A stretch of 64,000 nt of DNA, taken from Rhizobium sp. Its GTDB lineage: Bacteria; Pseudomonadota; Alphaproteobacteria; Rhizobiales; Rhizobiaceae. A model generated the notes under the pieces. That model did not search any database, was not told where the DNA came from, and saw only the letters and a list, made by a program, of their open reading frames with translations. The stretch is taken from contig JAQGJP010000090.1 in assembly GCA_028290545.1 (NCBI GenBank), forward strand, positions 23,484 to 87,483, given 5' to 3'. The stretch's first letter is position 1. Each line of letters starts with the position of its first letter. Made by a program: the position numbers and the translations under genes. Positions 28,465 to 37,430 of the stretch are shown here, piece after piece.

Positions 28465-29228
28465 CCCGCGGTACGCTCTATGTCATCGGCACTGGTCCCG
28501 GCAGCGCTGAGCAGATGACGCCGGAAGCGTTGAATGCAGTCGCGAAGGCCGCCGAATTCTATGGCTATGGCCCCTATCTCGATCGCTTGTCACTGACGGG
28601 CGACCAGAAGCGCATCGTCTCCGACAATCGTGAGGAGCTTGATCGCGCCAAGGCCGCGCTGACCAGAGCGGCGAGCGGCATCAATGTCGGGGTGGTATCC
28701 GGCGGCGATCCCGGCGTGTTTGCCATGGCCGCCGCCGTCTGCGAGGCGATCGAGGCGGGGCCACCGGAATGGCGCGAGATCGATATTGTCACGACGCCCG
28801 GCGTCACGGCGATGCTGGCGGTCGCCGCTCGCGCCGGCGCTCCCTTGGGCCATGATTTCTGCGCGATTTCGCTGTCGGACAATCTCAAGCCATGGGATGT
28901 CATCACCAGGCGGCTGAGGCTGGTCGCCGAAGCGGGGCTGGTGATCGCTCTCTACAACCCGATCAGCAAGGCGCGGCCCTGGCAGCTTGGTCAGGCGTTT
29001 GACGTGCTGCGCGAGATCCTGCCGGGCACCGTGCCGGTGATTTTCGGACGCGCTGCCGGTCGCCCGGACGAGAAGATCGTCGTCAAGCCGCTGTCCGAGG
29101 CGGATGCCAATCTCGCCGACATGGCCACATGCGTCATTATCGGCTCGCCGGAAACGCGGATCATCGATCGCGGCGAAAAGCCCGGCCTTGTCTATACGCC
29201 ACGCTATTTCGCCGGTGGCAGCAAATGA
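28461..29228 (+). CDS. cobJ: Precorrin-3B C(17)-methyltransferase CobJ
   Basis: CobJ methylates C-17 and contracts the ring. The 255-residue protein shows LYVIGTGPGSAEQMTPEAL, YGYGPYLDRL, VSGGDPGVFAMA, the VTTPGVTAMLA turn, and LYNPISKARPWQL, all diagnostic for CobJ/CbiH. The 3' end overlaps the convergent cobK by 25 bases, so both reading frames run through the same DNA there. Confidence 0.94.
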   Translation: MTRGTLYVIGTGPGSAEQMTPEALNAVAKAAEFYGYGPYLDRLSLTGDQKRIVSDNREELDRAKAALTRAASGINVGVVSGGDPGVFAMAAAVCEAIEAGPPEWREIDIVTTPGVTAMLAVAARAGAPLGHDFCAISLSDNLKPWDVITRRLRLVAEAGLVIALYNPISKARPWQLGQAFDVLREILPGTVPVIFGRAAGRPDEKIVVKPLSEADANLADMATCVIIGSPETRIIDRGEKPGLVYTPRYFAGGSK

Positions 29229-29962
29229 TCGATCAGCTCGAGCGCCGCTTCAGTGTCATAGACGGTGCGGATGGCGGACGGCACCTGGCGTTCGATCATG
29301 ATGACGGCAAGCCCCAGCGCCCGCGCCGCTTCGATCTTGGCATAGGTGGCGGATCCGCCGCTGTTCTTGGTCACCAGCGTATCGATGCGGTTGAAGCGGA
29401 ACAGATCCGTCTCGCCCTCAACACCGAACGGACCGCTTGCAAGCAAGTAGCGGCAATCCGCAACGGTGAGGGGCGGATCGACGGGATCGACGCTGCGAAC
29501 GAGATAGGAATGGTGCGGGGCGGCGGAGAATTGATGGGCTTCCTGCCTGCCGATCGACAGGAACACGCGGCGCGGGATGTCGCCGAGTGCGATCACCGCC
29601 GCCGCCACGCTGCCGACCGAAATCCATCGGTCATAGGCCTGTTTCACCCAGCCCGGCCGGCAAAGCGCGAAAATCGGCACATTGGCGATTTTTGCAGCTT
29701 CGGTGGCATTGGCCGAAATCTGGTTGGCGAAGGGATGGGTCGCATCGATCATCAGATCGACCTTTTCCGTGCCAAGATAATCCGCAAGTCCCGCCGCGCC
29801 GCCGAAGCCGCCACTGCGCGTCGGAACGGGCAGGGGCTTGGGCTCCGCCGTGCGGCCGGCAAGCGAAACGGTGGTCTCGAACTCCGGACGGTCCGCCAGA
29901 TGCCCGGCAAGCTGCCGTGCTTCAGTCGTGCCGCCGAGGACCAGTATCCGGTATCTGCTCAT
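29204..29962 (-). CDS. cobK: Precorrin-6A reductase CobK
   Basis: CobK reduces precorrin-6A with NADPH. The 252-residue protein starts YRILVLGGTTEARQLAG and shows IDATHPFANQIS, the CRPGW turn and TKNSGGSATYAKIEAA. I chose ATG 29962 because the reductase fold starts there; the frame is open to 30058. It lies on the opposite strand between cobJ and cobL, overlapping cobJ at its end. Its start codon shares the CATG word with a possible cobL start. Confidence 0.93.
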   Translation of the reverse strand: MSRYRILVLGGTTEARQLAGHLADRPEFETTVSLAGRTAEPKPLPVPTRSGGFGGAAGLADYLGTEKVDLMIDATHPFANQISANATEAAKIANVPIFALCRPGWVKQAYDRWISVGSVAAAVIALGDIPRRVFLSIGRQEAHQFSAAPHHSYLVRSVDPVDPPLTVADCRYLLASGPFGVEGETDLFRFNRIDTLVTKNSGGSATYAKIEAARALGLAVIMIERQVPSAIRTVYDTEAALELIDHLLPPAK

Positions 29963-31202
29963 GTCTGATATGTCCAAGCCTTCTATCGCACCGCTCCGCT
30001 GGCTGACCATTGTCGGCATCGGCGAGGATGGTATAGCGGGCCTTGGCGACGACGCCAAGCGGCGGATCGGCGAGGCCGAATTCGTGTTCGGCGGTAAGCG
30101 TCATCTTGAATTGGCCGCAGCACTGATCAAGGGCAGGGGCGCGACCTGGGAAAACCCAATCGAAAAGTCGGTCGCGGCGATCGGGGCTTTGCGCGGTCAA
30201 CGCGTGACAGTGCTTGCCTCCGGCGATCCATTTTTTTTCGGCATGGGCGCGACCCTGTCGCGCAGCATCGAGCCGGCTGAGATGATCACGCTGCCGGCAC
30301 CGTCCTCTTTCAGCCTCGCGGCGTCGCGGCTTGGCTGGCCGCTGCAGGATGTCACGACCGTGTCCCTGCATGGCCGGCCAATCGACCTGATCCGCCCGCA
30401 TCTGCAGCCTTGTGCCCGCATCCTGGCGCTGACATCGGATGAAATGGGACCTCGGCAGCTCGCGGAACTGTTGACTGAAAGCGGTTTCGGCCGGTCGCAG
30501 CTAATTGTGCTCGAAGCGCTCGGTGGTGGTGCCGAGAAGATCACCCGCCATACGGCCGCGGAATTCTCGATGGCGAGCATCAATACCCTGAATATCTGCG
30601 CCATCGAGGTCGAGGCATCGCCAGGCGCCCGCGTGTTGTCGTTGGCGTCAGGTCTGGACGACACGCTGTTCGAACATGACGGGCAGATCACCAAGCGCGA
30701 GGTTCGGGCACTGACGCTGTCGGCGCTCGCACCACGCAAGGGCGAATTGCTCTGGGATATCGGCGCCGGCTCCGGTTCTATCGCGATCGAATGGATGCTC
30801 GCGGACCCTGCGATGCGGGCCATCGCCATCGAGGCGAATGGCGAGCGGGTGGGCCGTATCCGCAGCAATGCCGGCCGGTTCGGTGTACCGGGATTGATGA
30901 TTGTGGAAGGCGTGGCGCCACAGGCACTTGATGGTCTGCAAGTCCCGGACGCGATTTTCATCGGTGGTGGCGGCAGCGAAACGGGCGTCATGGACGCGGC
31001 GATTTCAGCGTTGCGGCCCGGCGGACGGCTGGTCGCCAATGCCGTGACAACCGAGATGGAAGCCGTGCTGCTGCGCGAGCATGCGGCGCGGGGAGGCAAT
31101 CTGGTCCGCATCGATATCGCCCGCGCCAGTCCGGTTGGTGCGATGACGGGCTGGCGGCCGGCGATGCCGGTGACCCAATGGTCCTGGACCAAGCCGGAAT
31201 AG
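29961..31202 (+). CDS. cobL: Precorrin-6Y C(5,15)-methyltransferase (decarboxylating) CobL
   Basis: CobL carries out two methylations (C-5, C-15) and a decarboxylation. The 413-residue protein is a fusion of a CbiE-like N-terminal methylase (LTIVGIGEDGIAGLG, VLASGDPFFFGMG) and a CbiT-like C-terminal Rossmann methyltransferase (LLWDIGAGSGSIAIEWML, IFIGGGGSETGV). ATG 29961 or ATG 29970 are possible starts; both are within eight bases of the divergent cobK start, so there is no intergenic promoter space. It probably depends on read-through from cobJ or on a promoter inside cobK. Confidence 0.93.
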   Translation: MSDMSKPSIAPLRWLTIVGIGEDGIAGLGDDAKRRIGEAEFVFGGKRHLELAAALIKGRGATWENPIEKSVAAIGALRGQRVTVLASGDPFFFGMGATLSRSIEPAEMITLPAPSSFSLAASRLGWPLQDVTTVSLHGRPIDLIRPHLQPCARILALTSDEMGPRQLAELLTESGFGRSQLIVLEALGGGAEKITRHTAAEFSMASINTLNICAIEVEASPGARVLSLASGLDDTLFEHDGQITKREVRALTLSALAPRKGELLWDIGAGSGSIAIEWMLADPAMRAIAIEANGERVGRIRSNAGRFGVPGLMIVEGVAPQALDGLQVPDAIFIGGGGSETGVMDAAISALRPGGRLVANAVTTEMEAVLLREHAARGGNLVRIDIARASPVGAMTGWRPAMPVTQWSWTKPE

Positions 31203-31214
31203 AAGGATTTTGCA

Positions 31215-31979
31215 ATGACCGTTCATTTCATTGGCGCCGGACCGGGCGCCGCCGACCTGATCACAGTGCGAGGCGCGAAACTTATTTCCGATTGCCCGGT
31301 TTGCCTCTATGCCGGATCGATCGTCTCGCCGGAACTGCTGCAATATTGCCCGGATGGGGCACGCATTGTCGACACCGCGCCGATGTCGCTCGATGAGATC
31401 GAGGCGGAATACCTCAAGGCCGCCGCCGATGGCCAGGATGTCGCGCGGTTGCATTCCGGCGACCTCTCGGTGTGGAGCGCGGTCGCCGAGCAGATCCGCC
31501 GGCTGGAGAAGCATGGCCTGACTTATACGATGACGCCGGGTGTTCCTTCCTTTGCCGCCGCCGCCGCCGCGCTCGGCCGCGAACTGACCATCCCTTCGGT
31601 CGCCCAAAGCCTTGTACTGACCCGTGTTTCGGGCCGCGCTTCACCGATGCCCGAGAAGGAAACGCTGGAAAATTTCGGTCGGACCGGCACAACGCTCGCC
31701 ATCCATCTGGCCATCCATGCGCTGTCGCAGACGGTGACTGAATTGACGCCGCTCTATGGCAAAGATTGCCCGGTGGCGATCGTCGTCAAGGCGTCTTGGC
31801 CGGATGAGCGTATCGTTCGCGGCACTCTGGCGACCATCGAAGCTGCGGTCGCCGCCGAACCGATCGAGCGCACCGCATTGATCTTCGTGGGACCTGGCCT
31901 CGAAGCTGAGGATTTTCGCGAAAGCTCGCTCTACGATCCCGCCTATCAGCGCAGGTTCCGGGGGCGGACATCATTGTGA
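31215..31979 (+). CDS. cobM: Precorrin-4 C(11)-methyltransferase CobM
   Basis: CobM methylates precorrin-4 at C-11. The 254-residue enzyme starts [19 protein letters not shown], has [15 protein letters not shown] and [20 protein letters not shown], and ends with the usual [19 protein letters not shown]. It lies 12 bases after cobL with AAGGA upstream of the ATG. It is the last cob gene here; cobN, cobS, cobT, cobW, cobA and later assembly genes must be elsewhere. Confidence 0.95.
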   Translation: MTVHFIGAGPGAADLITVRGAKLISDCPVCLYAGSIVSPELLQYCPDGARIVDTAPMSLDEIEAEYLKAAADGQDVARLHSGDLSVWSAVAEQIRRLEKHGLTYTMTPGVPSFAAAAAALGRELTIPSVAQSLVLTRVSGRASPMPEKETLENFGRTGTTLAIHLAIHALSQTVTELTPLYGKDCPVAIVVKASWPDERIVRGTLATIEAAVAAEPIERTALIFVGPGLEAEDFRESSLYDPAYQRRFRGRTSL

Positions 31980-32037
31980 AACAAAAATGGCGGCGATGCG
32001 GCCGCCATTGTCAGATCGCCATGACCTGCAGGGTCGA

Positions 32038-32268
32038 TCAGCCGTTCGGGTCGCAAGACGTGACGTGGCAATCGTCATAGGTGCGCTCACTGCATTCTGC
32101 CTTGGCGCGCTGGCGGGCGCCCTTTTTGTTCGGATAGTTGTAGCTGTAGCCATATGTCCCGTCATCAGCGACGGCGACACAACTCCAGGCGAATGCATGC
32201 GGTGCAGATGATGCAAGAAGCGCAGACACAAATGCTCCTGCGACGACGAATTTCGTATTCCGTTTCAT
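32038..32268 (-). CDS. Small secreted DUF4189-like protein
   Basis: A 76-residue protein whose first 28 residues form a signal peptide ending in APHAFA. The mature part reads as one domain with CVAVADDGTYGYSYNYPNK and ARQRAKAECS, followed by cysteines near the C-terminus. The pattern of alanine-rich aromatic turn, arginine/alanine helix and paired cysteines resembles DUF4189. ATG 32268 is preceded by GAGGGGAT in the coding sense and starts the signal peptide. It is convergent with cobM. Function unknown. Confidence 0.7.
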   Translation of the reverse strand: MKRNTKFVVAGAFVSALLASSAPHAFAWSCVAVADDGTYGYSYNYPNKKGARQRAKAECSERTYDDCHVTSCDPNG

Positions 32269-32420
32269 GTATATCCCCTCGTTTCCGCCACTTGATATGC
32301 CAGAGAATTCTGGTGAAACCATCTAGGCGCTGATTAATATTTTAAGCAACGGCCTTTTTTGGTAGCATCGCGCACATTAATCCATTGCCCGGTGATCGCT
32401 GCATACTCACCTGATAAACA

Positions 32421-33563
32421 TCAGTCGGCCGGCACCATCTTCACCGTCCAGTTGCCATCCGAGCCAAAGCCGATCAACTCTCCGTCACTCAGCCGGTAGA
32501 TACGGCTGCACGCCGACGCAAAGCAGATCTTATCGCCGTTGCTTATCATCGCCGCTGAATACATCGCATGATCCGACAGCACTTTTGCGATCGCAAGGCC
32601 GTATTCCTCCACGGTCACGTGGCCTCGCGGGCTGGTCACGATGAATTTCCGGCCGCTGAGTTCTTTTAAGGAGATAAGCACGGCGCCACGCGCAACCATT
32701 TGCCTTTCGGAGGCCACCGAGGCGATGCCAGTGGTGGATAGTGGGTTGACGCCATCGCAACTGGTATCCTTCGGCTGCACCAGGAATGCGCTGATGCAGG
32801 CGCCGTAACTCTGGTCGAACTCCGGCAGCCAGCCGGCGCCGTGCCCCGGCAAATCGGCAGGGTTGTCGATCACCAGGGCGGGAACATTGTTTGCCTTCAG
32901 CGTATCGCGTGTTATCGGGCCACGGCCGCCGGGATCGAATTCGTCATCCCGGAAGAATGTGGCAATCGTCGGTATCCGGATGGCCTTGATGTTTTCGAGA
33001 TATTCCGTCTTGTTGCGGATGAAGTAGGCATTTGGCTTGCCGTCGAACTCCCTGGTGCCGTAGTTGGCCGGCGCCGTCAGCAGGATGGCATCGATGAGCT
33101 TGGTGGCTTCCGCGCGCCTTGCGACATCAACGGTGACCCAGGCGCCCCAGGATTGCCCCGCCAGCACGATTTTCCGGTATCCCTGTGCTTTCAATTGTTG
33201 CAGCCTGCCGAGCAGATATTTCGAACTCCGCGGTATCGAGCGAAACGAATATCGCTCGGCGTTCGGAAACTTCGCGTTAATGACATCCCAGTCCGCTTTG
33301 GTATTCAGGCCGTAGAGATAGGGATAGGTGGCCCGGTAATCGTCCCGGCTGCGATTGTAACTGTCGAGACCATCGACGAAGTAGACGATGCCTTCAGCGA
33401 GCGCCGGGCCTTTGTTCCTGACCTTGAGTGGAGTGTATTCCTTGAGTTCAAGCGGCGTAATGGCTATCTCCGAGCCATCCGCGGCGCCGGTTGCCGCACG
33501 ACCAGTGTTAAAGGTCGATAACGCAGCAAAAACGATCGCAAAGCCAAATCTCAAGAATTGCAT
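32421..33563 (-). CDS. Exported alpha/beta-hydrolase-like protein
   Basis: This 380-residue protein has an N-terminal signal peptide (FLRFGFAIVFAALSTF, cleaved near TGRAAT). The nucleophile elbow is AGQSWGAW (GxSxG), following a beta strand RKIVLA, as in alpha/beta-hydrolases. A likely acid lies in FFRDDEFDPGG and the histidine in SPRGHVTVEEYG. Four cysteines in the second half fit a periplasmic protein with disulfides. It is probably an esterase or peptidase of unknown substrate. It is monocistronic. Confidence 0.7.
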   Translation of the reverse strand: MQFLRFGFAIVFAALSTFNTGRAATGAADGSEIAITPLELKEYTPLKVRNKGPALAEGIVYFVDGLDSYNRSRDDYRATYPYLYGLNTKADWDVINAKFPNAERYSFRSIPRSSKYLLGRLQQLKAQGYRKIVLAGQSWGAWVTVDVARRAEATKLIDAILLTAPANYGTREFDGKPNAYFIRNKTEYLENIKAIRIPTIATFFRDDEFDPGGRGPITRDTLKANNVPALVIDNPADLPGHGAGWLPEFDQSYGACISAFLVQPKDTSCDGVNPLSTTGIASVASERQMVARGAVLISLKELSGRKFIVTSPRGHVTVEEYGLAIAKVLSDHAMYSAAMISNGDKICFASACSRIYRLSDGELIGFGSDGNWTVKMVPAD

Positions 33564-33794
33564 ACCCGGACCAATCCAGTTTCGTCGCCTCTTGATAGTT
33601 ACGTTTGACGCGAGACTTTCAAATTCCGCGTCGACATAAAGTCTTTGACCTTTTGGAACGAATAATTTCGCCGCGGTTTTCGTTTGACATTTTATGGGGC
33701 GCTAATAGTTTTCTCGGGCGCTTCTATGCATGATCCACTGAAATCGGTCCGGACATTGTTCGGCATAAAACAGATGTTGGGAGAGGAGCATATC

Positions 33795-34550
33795 ATGGCA
33801 ATTGTGAAATACACTGATCGCATGGGTCCCTATGGTGATCTGGGAGATTTCTACAATCCCCAAAGCTTGATGGTCAACGAGGCCGAGTCCACTGAAAAAA
33901 AGATTATTTACGACGACGTGGAATCCACTAACAGGATTGTGCTGACCGGCAACAACCTGGGCTATACGAACAACGTTGTGGACGAGGGCACGATCACCGG
34001 CATCAAGTTTACCAATCACGACAACCAGAATTACGTCGTGCTGACCGGAGGAAATTATTCGGCTCAGGCGTTCAGTGCCGCTTTTGAAGCGGACGGCATT
34101 CATGGGATGCTGGAGCTTGCGCTGAAAGGCGATGACAAGATGGTTGGCTCCCTGACCGCGGATGTACTCTATTCGGGTTCGGGCAACGACAACGTCAAGG
34201 GTGGAAGTGACGACGACTACATCTATGGCGGCAAAGGCGACGACAAGTTGTTTGGCGATGCCGGCGCGGACTATCTTTTCGGTGATATTGGCAACGACAC
34301 GATGGAGGGTGGCGCCCAGTCCGATATATTCCATTTCCGCAAGGGCACCGGCAAGGACACCATCACCGATTTCGACGCGGATGGTAACAACCAGGATTTT
34401 CTCAATCTCGTCAAAGGCGAGAATTTTACCGTCAAGCAGGTGAACAACGACGACCTCAGGCTCGATTTCGGCAACGGCGATACGCTGCTCCTGCTCGACG
34501 TTGACAAGGGCGATTTCAGCAAGGCCGATTACCATTACGCTATGGTCTGA
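33795..34550 (+). CDS. RTX-repeat calcium-binding protein
   Basis: The 251-residue acidic protein carries RTX nonapeptide repeats at about residues 130-175 (SGSGNDNVKGGSDDDYIYGG, then GKGDDKLFGDAG and IGNDTMEGG), followed by SDIFHFRKGTGKDTITDF, the C-terminal cap typical of serralysin-like type I secretion substrates. There is no N-terminal signal peptide, as expected for C-terminal secretion. ATG 33795 has GGAGAGGAG seven bases upstream, which decides the start over the open frame from 33684. No ABC/HlyD transporter genes lie nearby. No catalytic domain is recognised in the first 120 residues. Confidence 0.82.
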   Translation: MAIVKYTDRMGPYGDLGDFYNPQSLMVNEAESTEKKIIYDDVESTNRIVLTGNNLGYTNNVVDEGTITGIKFTNHDNQNYVVLTGGNYSAQAFSAAFEADGIHGMLELALKGDDKMVGSLTADVLYSGSGNDNVKGGSDDDYIYGGKGDDKLFGDAGADYLFGDIGNDTMEGGAQSDIFHFRKGTGKDTITDFDADGNNQDFLNLVKGENFTVKQVNNDDLRLDFGNGDTLLLLDVDKGDFSKADYHYAMV

Positions 34551-34738
34551 GCCAAATCCGACATCGTTTCAGAGTTTCGCCGCGCGCCTGACCGCGCGCG
34601 GTTGTGCGAAGGCCAGATTCACCAGCGAATGCCAGGGACCATTGTCCGATTTGTGCCATGCCGGAACACATTGGTCATATGCTGTCTCTTGATTCCATCG
34701 CGATTGGTTCCGAGCACGCGCCCAGGAGACCTTTACAC

Positions 34739-34873
34739 ATGAAATGGATCCTGCCCGCAGGCGCGGCCGCCGTTGTCGCGATCGTCCTGATTGTGATCTT
34801 CTCGGGGTTCGGTGACGTGCCGTGCCAGGACGGTGTTTGGGACACGTTCAGGCAAACCTGCATTCCGACTTAG
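34739..34873 (+). CDS. Small single-span membrane protein with C-terminal Cys pair
   Basis: A 44-residue protein: MKWILPAG followed by a strong hydrophobic helix (AAAVVAIVLIVIF, residues 9-22) and a short tail CQDGVWDTFRQTC with two cysteines 12 apart. The Shine-Dalgarno-like AGGAGACC lies nine bases before the ATG. The larger open frame from 34604 has no such site. No family is recognised; a small membrane or lipid-linked peptide is likely. Confidence 0.6.
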   Translation: MKWILPAGAAAVVAIVLIVIFSGFGDVPCQDGVWDTFRQTCIPT

Positions 34874-35011
34874 TCGGTTGCTCCGGATTAGCGTGGGCAT
34901 TGAGTGCACAAATCCACCAAATTCAACCCAACCAAGGCCTGATGGAAGGATTGATCTCATTGATATCCGCAGGAGAATTTCCGCGTTCCGGCGCAAGCTG
35001 CAGGGGCGCGT

Positions 35012-36442
35012 CTAGGTCCTCGCCTTTGCTCGCACGAGTGATTCGCGGAGCACGTCAAAGACACGGGGATCAAGTGTCTGAGAAACGTTGAAACGCATGA
35101 AGTTCGTTGCGGCTTGCGACAGGCTGAATGCGTTTCCGGGTGCCAGTACAATGTCCCTTTCGAGCGCAGAACGCGCGATATCAGCCGCGTCCACCGCATC
35201 CGGCAGTTGGCACCAGAGGAACATTCCCGCATGCGGCTCCAGCCAGGGCATGATCCCCAGGTTCTTCAGGTTGGCGGAGACATCGAACATCGCTCGGGAC
35301 AGTCGGCTCCGGAGCGTCTCCATGTGTTTTCGATAACCGCCGTCGCTCAATACATTGAGGACCAGTTGCGCCGCGAGACGCCCGCCGCCAAAGGAGGTCG
35401 CGATCTTGAGATCGGTCAGGCCAGCGAGCCATTCCGGTTTGGCGGCGATGAATCCGCACCGCGCCGAGGCCGACAGTGTTTTCGAGAAGCTGCCGATGTG
35501 GACGACACGGTCCAGCCCGTCGAATGCCGCCAGCCGTGGCGCCGGGCTGTGCTCGAAATCAGCGAAGATATCGTCCTCGATGATGGTGAGGTCAAACTGA
35601 TCGGCGAGCTTCAGGACCCTGTGAGCCGACACGGGCGACAGCGTCGCCCCGGTTGGGTTGTGAATCGCCGAGTTCGTGACGTAGAGCCGGGGCCGGTGTT
35701 CCGCGACGATCTGCGCGAACACCTCGAGATCAGGACCCGAATGGGTGTAGGGAACGCCGACGATCTTGGCGCGGTGCGCTCGCAGCAGGGCATGGAAATT
35801 GAAATAGCAGGGATCGTCGACCAGCACGGTGTCACCGGGTTCGAGCAGGAACCGACAGAGAAGGTCGATGGCCTGGATGCCGGATTCAGTCAGCATGATC
35901 TGGTCCGCAGACGCTTCGATCCCACGATCCGCCATGCGCCGGGCGATCAGCTGGCGCAGTGGTGGTAATCCCAGCGGTGACCCATAGGCGGCGAGCACGG
36001 GGCTTTCGGCACGGGAAAGCGCTCGCGCCGCCCGGCGAAGGCCTTCCTCGGGAAGCCATGACGGCGGCAGCCAGCCGCAACCGGGCTTAAGGCCACCATC
36101 ACCGGATTCAAGCGACTGCCGGGATACCCAGAATGGATCGATGGCGCGATCCAGCCTGGGTCCGACCTCAGACAGCGTGAACGGAGCCGCCTGGTTTGCG
36201 ACATAGAAGCCGGACCCCGGCCGCGACAGGATGGCACCTTCGGCGACCAGGCGCTCGTAAGCGTCGACGACCGTCGAGGTCGATACTTTCAATGTTGCAG
36301 CCAGCGCCCGGACCGATGGCAGCCTGGCACCGGGCGTCAAACTGCGGCCGGCGATACGGTGCTTGATCGTGGCCATGACCATCGCCACGCGGGTTGTGCT
36401 TCCAGCGGTGTCTTCGCTCATCCGTGTTGCTGCCTCGGCCAT
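35012..36442 (-). CDS. MocR-type GntR regulator / aminotransferase fusion
   Basis: About 476 residues: an N-terminal GntR winged helix (LPSVRALAATLKVSTSTVVDAY, residues about 40-65) and a large class I/II aminotransferase-like domain with TESGIQAIDLL, NPTGATLSP, DIFADFEH and the PLP-lysine in GSFSKTLSASAR. These regulators bind pyridoxal phosphate or its aldimine and usually control a neighbouring divergent gene. The EamA exporter is divergent with 86 bases between, so it is the likely target. Start is uncertain between 36442, 36421 and GTG 36511. Confidence 0.88.
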   Translation of the reverse strand: MAEAATRMSEDTAGSTTRVAMVMATIKHRIAGRSLTPGARLPSVRALAATLKVSTSTVVDAYERLVAEGAILSRPGSGFYVANQAAPFTLSEVGPRLDRAIDPFWVSRQSLESGDGGLKPGCGWLPPSWLPEEGLRRAARALSRAESPVLAAYGSPLGLPPLRQLIARRMADRGIEASADQIMLTESGIQAIDLLCRFLLEPGDTVLVDDPCYFNFHALLRAHRAKIVGVPYTHSGPDLEVFAQIVAEHRPRLYVTNSAIHNPTGATLSPVSAHRVLKLADQFDLTIIEDDIFADFEHSPAPRLAAFDGLDRVVHIGSFSKTLSASARCGFIAAKPEWLAGLTDLKIATSFGGGRLAAQLVLNVLSDGGYRKHMETLRSRLSRAMFDVSANLKNLGIMPWLEPHAGMFLWCQLPDAVDAADIARSALERDIVLAPGNAFSLSQAATNFMRFNVSQTLDPRVFDVLRESLVRAKART

Positions 36443-36528
36443 AACAGTTTGGTCAAACCGTATCAGACTGTCACTGGCGATGCCACGGGTCCTCGTCGAT
36501 AACGGCTGCACGAATGGTGGAGTACAGG
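36443..36528. promoter_or_regulatory. Shared control region of mocR and eamA
   Basis: The divergent gap contains TTGGTCAAACCGTATCAGACTG at 36449-36470 on the plus strand (first 20 bases TTGGTCAAACCGTATCAGAC). Read on the other strand it gives TTTGACC-type words, so it may hold overlapping promoters and a MocR site. No clear direct repeat pair was found by eye. Confidence 0.35.
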
Positions 36529-37392
36529 ATGGACCGTATAACAGCCGGATGGATCAATGGTTTTATCGGTGTGGTAATCTTCAGCGGATCGCTGCCCGCC
36601 ACCCGCGTGGCGGTGATGCAGTTTGATCCGGTGTTCCTCACCGTTGCGCGGGCAGCCATCGCTGGTATCTTGGCGCTTGGACTACTGCTCTTGTTCGGGG
36701 AGAAGCGTCCGGCCCGGCGCGACATTGTTTCGCTCGCCGTCGTCGCCCTGGGCGTCGTGGTCGGCTTTCCCCTGCTGACTGCCCTGGCACTCAAGCACGT
36801 CACCTCGGCGCATTCCATCGTCTTCATCGGTCTGCTGCCCCTGGCAACGGCAATCTTTGGTGTCATCAGGGCCGGTGAGCGGCCGAAGCCGGCGTTCTGG
36901 CTGTTCTCGGTATTGGGGAGCGCTCTGGTCGCCGGTTTCGCCCTGGGGCAGGGGCTTACGGCATCACCTGTGGGGGACATGCTGATGCTGGCCGCGATTG
37001 TCGTTTGCGGCCTCGGCTATGCGGAAGGTGCGAAGCTGTCGCGCACGTTGGGAGGGTGGCAGGTCATTTCCTGGGCGCTGGTCTTGTCGCTGCCGATGAT
37101 GATCGGTGCGTCGATCCTCTACAGGCCCGCGACATTCTCGGGCATCGAAACGCCGGCATTGCTTAGCCTCGCCTATGTCTCTCTCTTCAGCATGCTGATC
37201 GGCTTTGTCTTCTGGTATCGCGGCCTGGCACAGGGCGGCATCGCGGCAGTCGGCCAGCTGCAACTGCTGCAGCCATTCTTCGGACTGGCGCTGGCCGCCA
37301 CCCTTTTGGGTGAAGCCGTCTCATGGGCCATGATCGCCGTGACGGTCGCCGTCATCCTGTGTGTGGCCGGTGCCCGCAAATTCGCCAGATAG
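36529..37392 (+). CDS. EamA/DMT-family transporter
   Basis: The 287-residue integral membrane protein has about ten hydrophobic segments in two EamA repeats (for example INGFIGVVIFSGS, LALGLLLLFGE, ALVLSLPMMIGASIL, MIAVTVAVILCVAG). EamA proteins export amino acids and other small metabolites, or import drugs. I start at ATG 36529 because the first helix follows; the frame opens at 36514. It is divergent from a MocR regulator, a common arrangement in which the regulator senses an amino-acid or PLP-linked signal. Confidence 0.9.
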   Translation: MDRITAGWINGFIGVVIFSGSLPATRVAVMQFDPVFLTVARAAIAGILALGLLLLFGEKRPARRDIVSLAVVALGVVVGFPLLTALALKHVTSAHSIVFIGLLPLATAIFGVIRAGERPKPAFWLFSVLGSALVAGFALGQGLTASPVGDMLMLAAIVVCGLGYAEGAKLSRTLGGWQVISWALVLSLPMMIGASILYRPATFSGIETPALLSLAYVSLFSMLIGFVFWYRGLAQGGIAAVGQLQLLQPFFGLALAATLLGEAVSWAMIAVTVAVILCVAGARKFAR

Positions 37393-37430
37393 GACGAAGG
37401 GGAGCAGTTCCATGCCCGGGTCAGCAAAAT

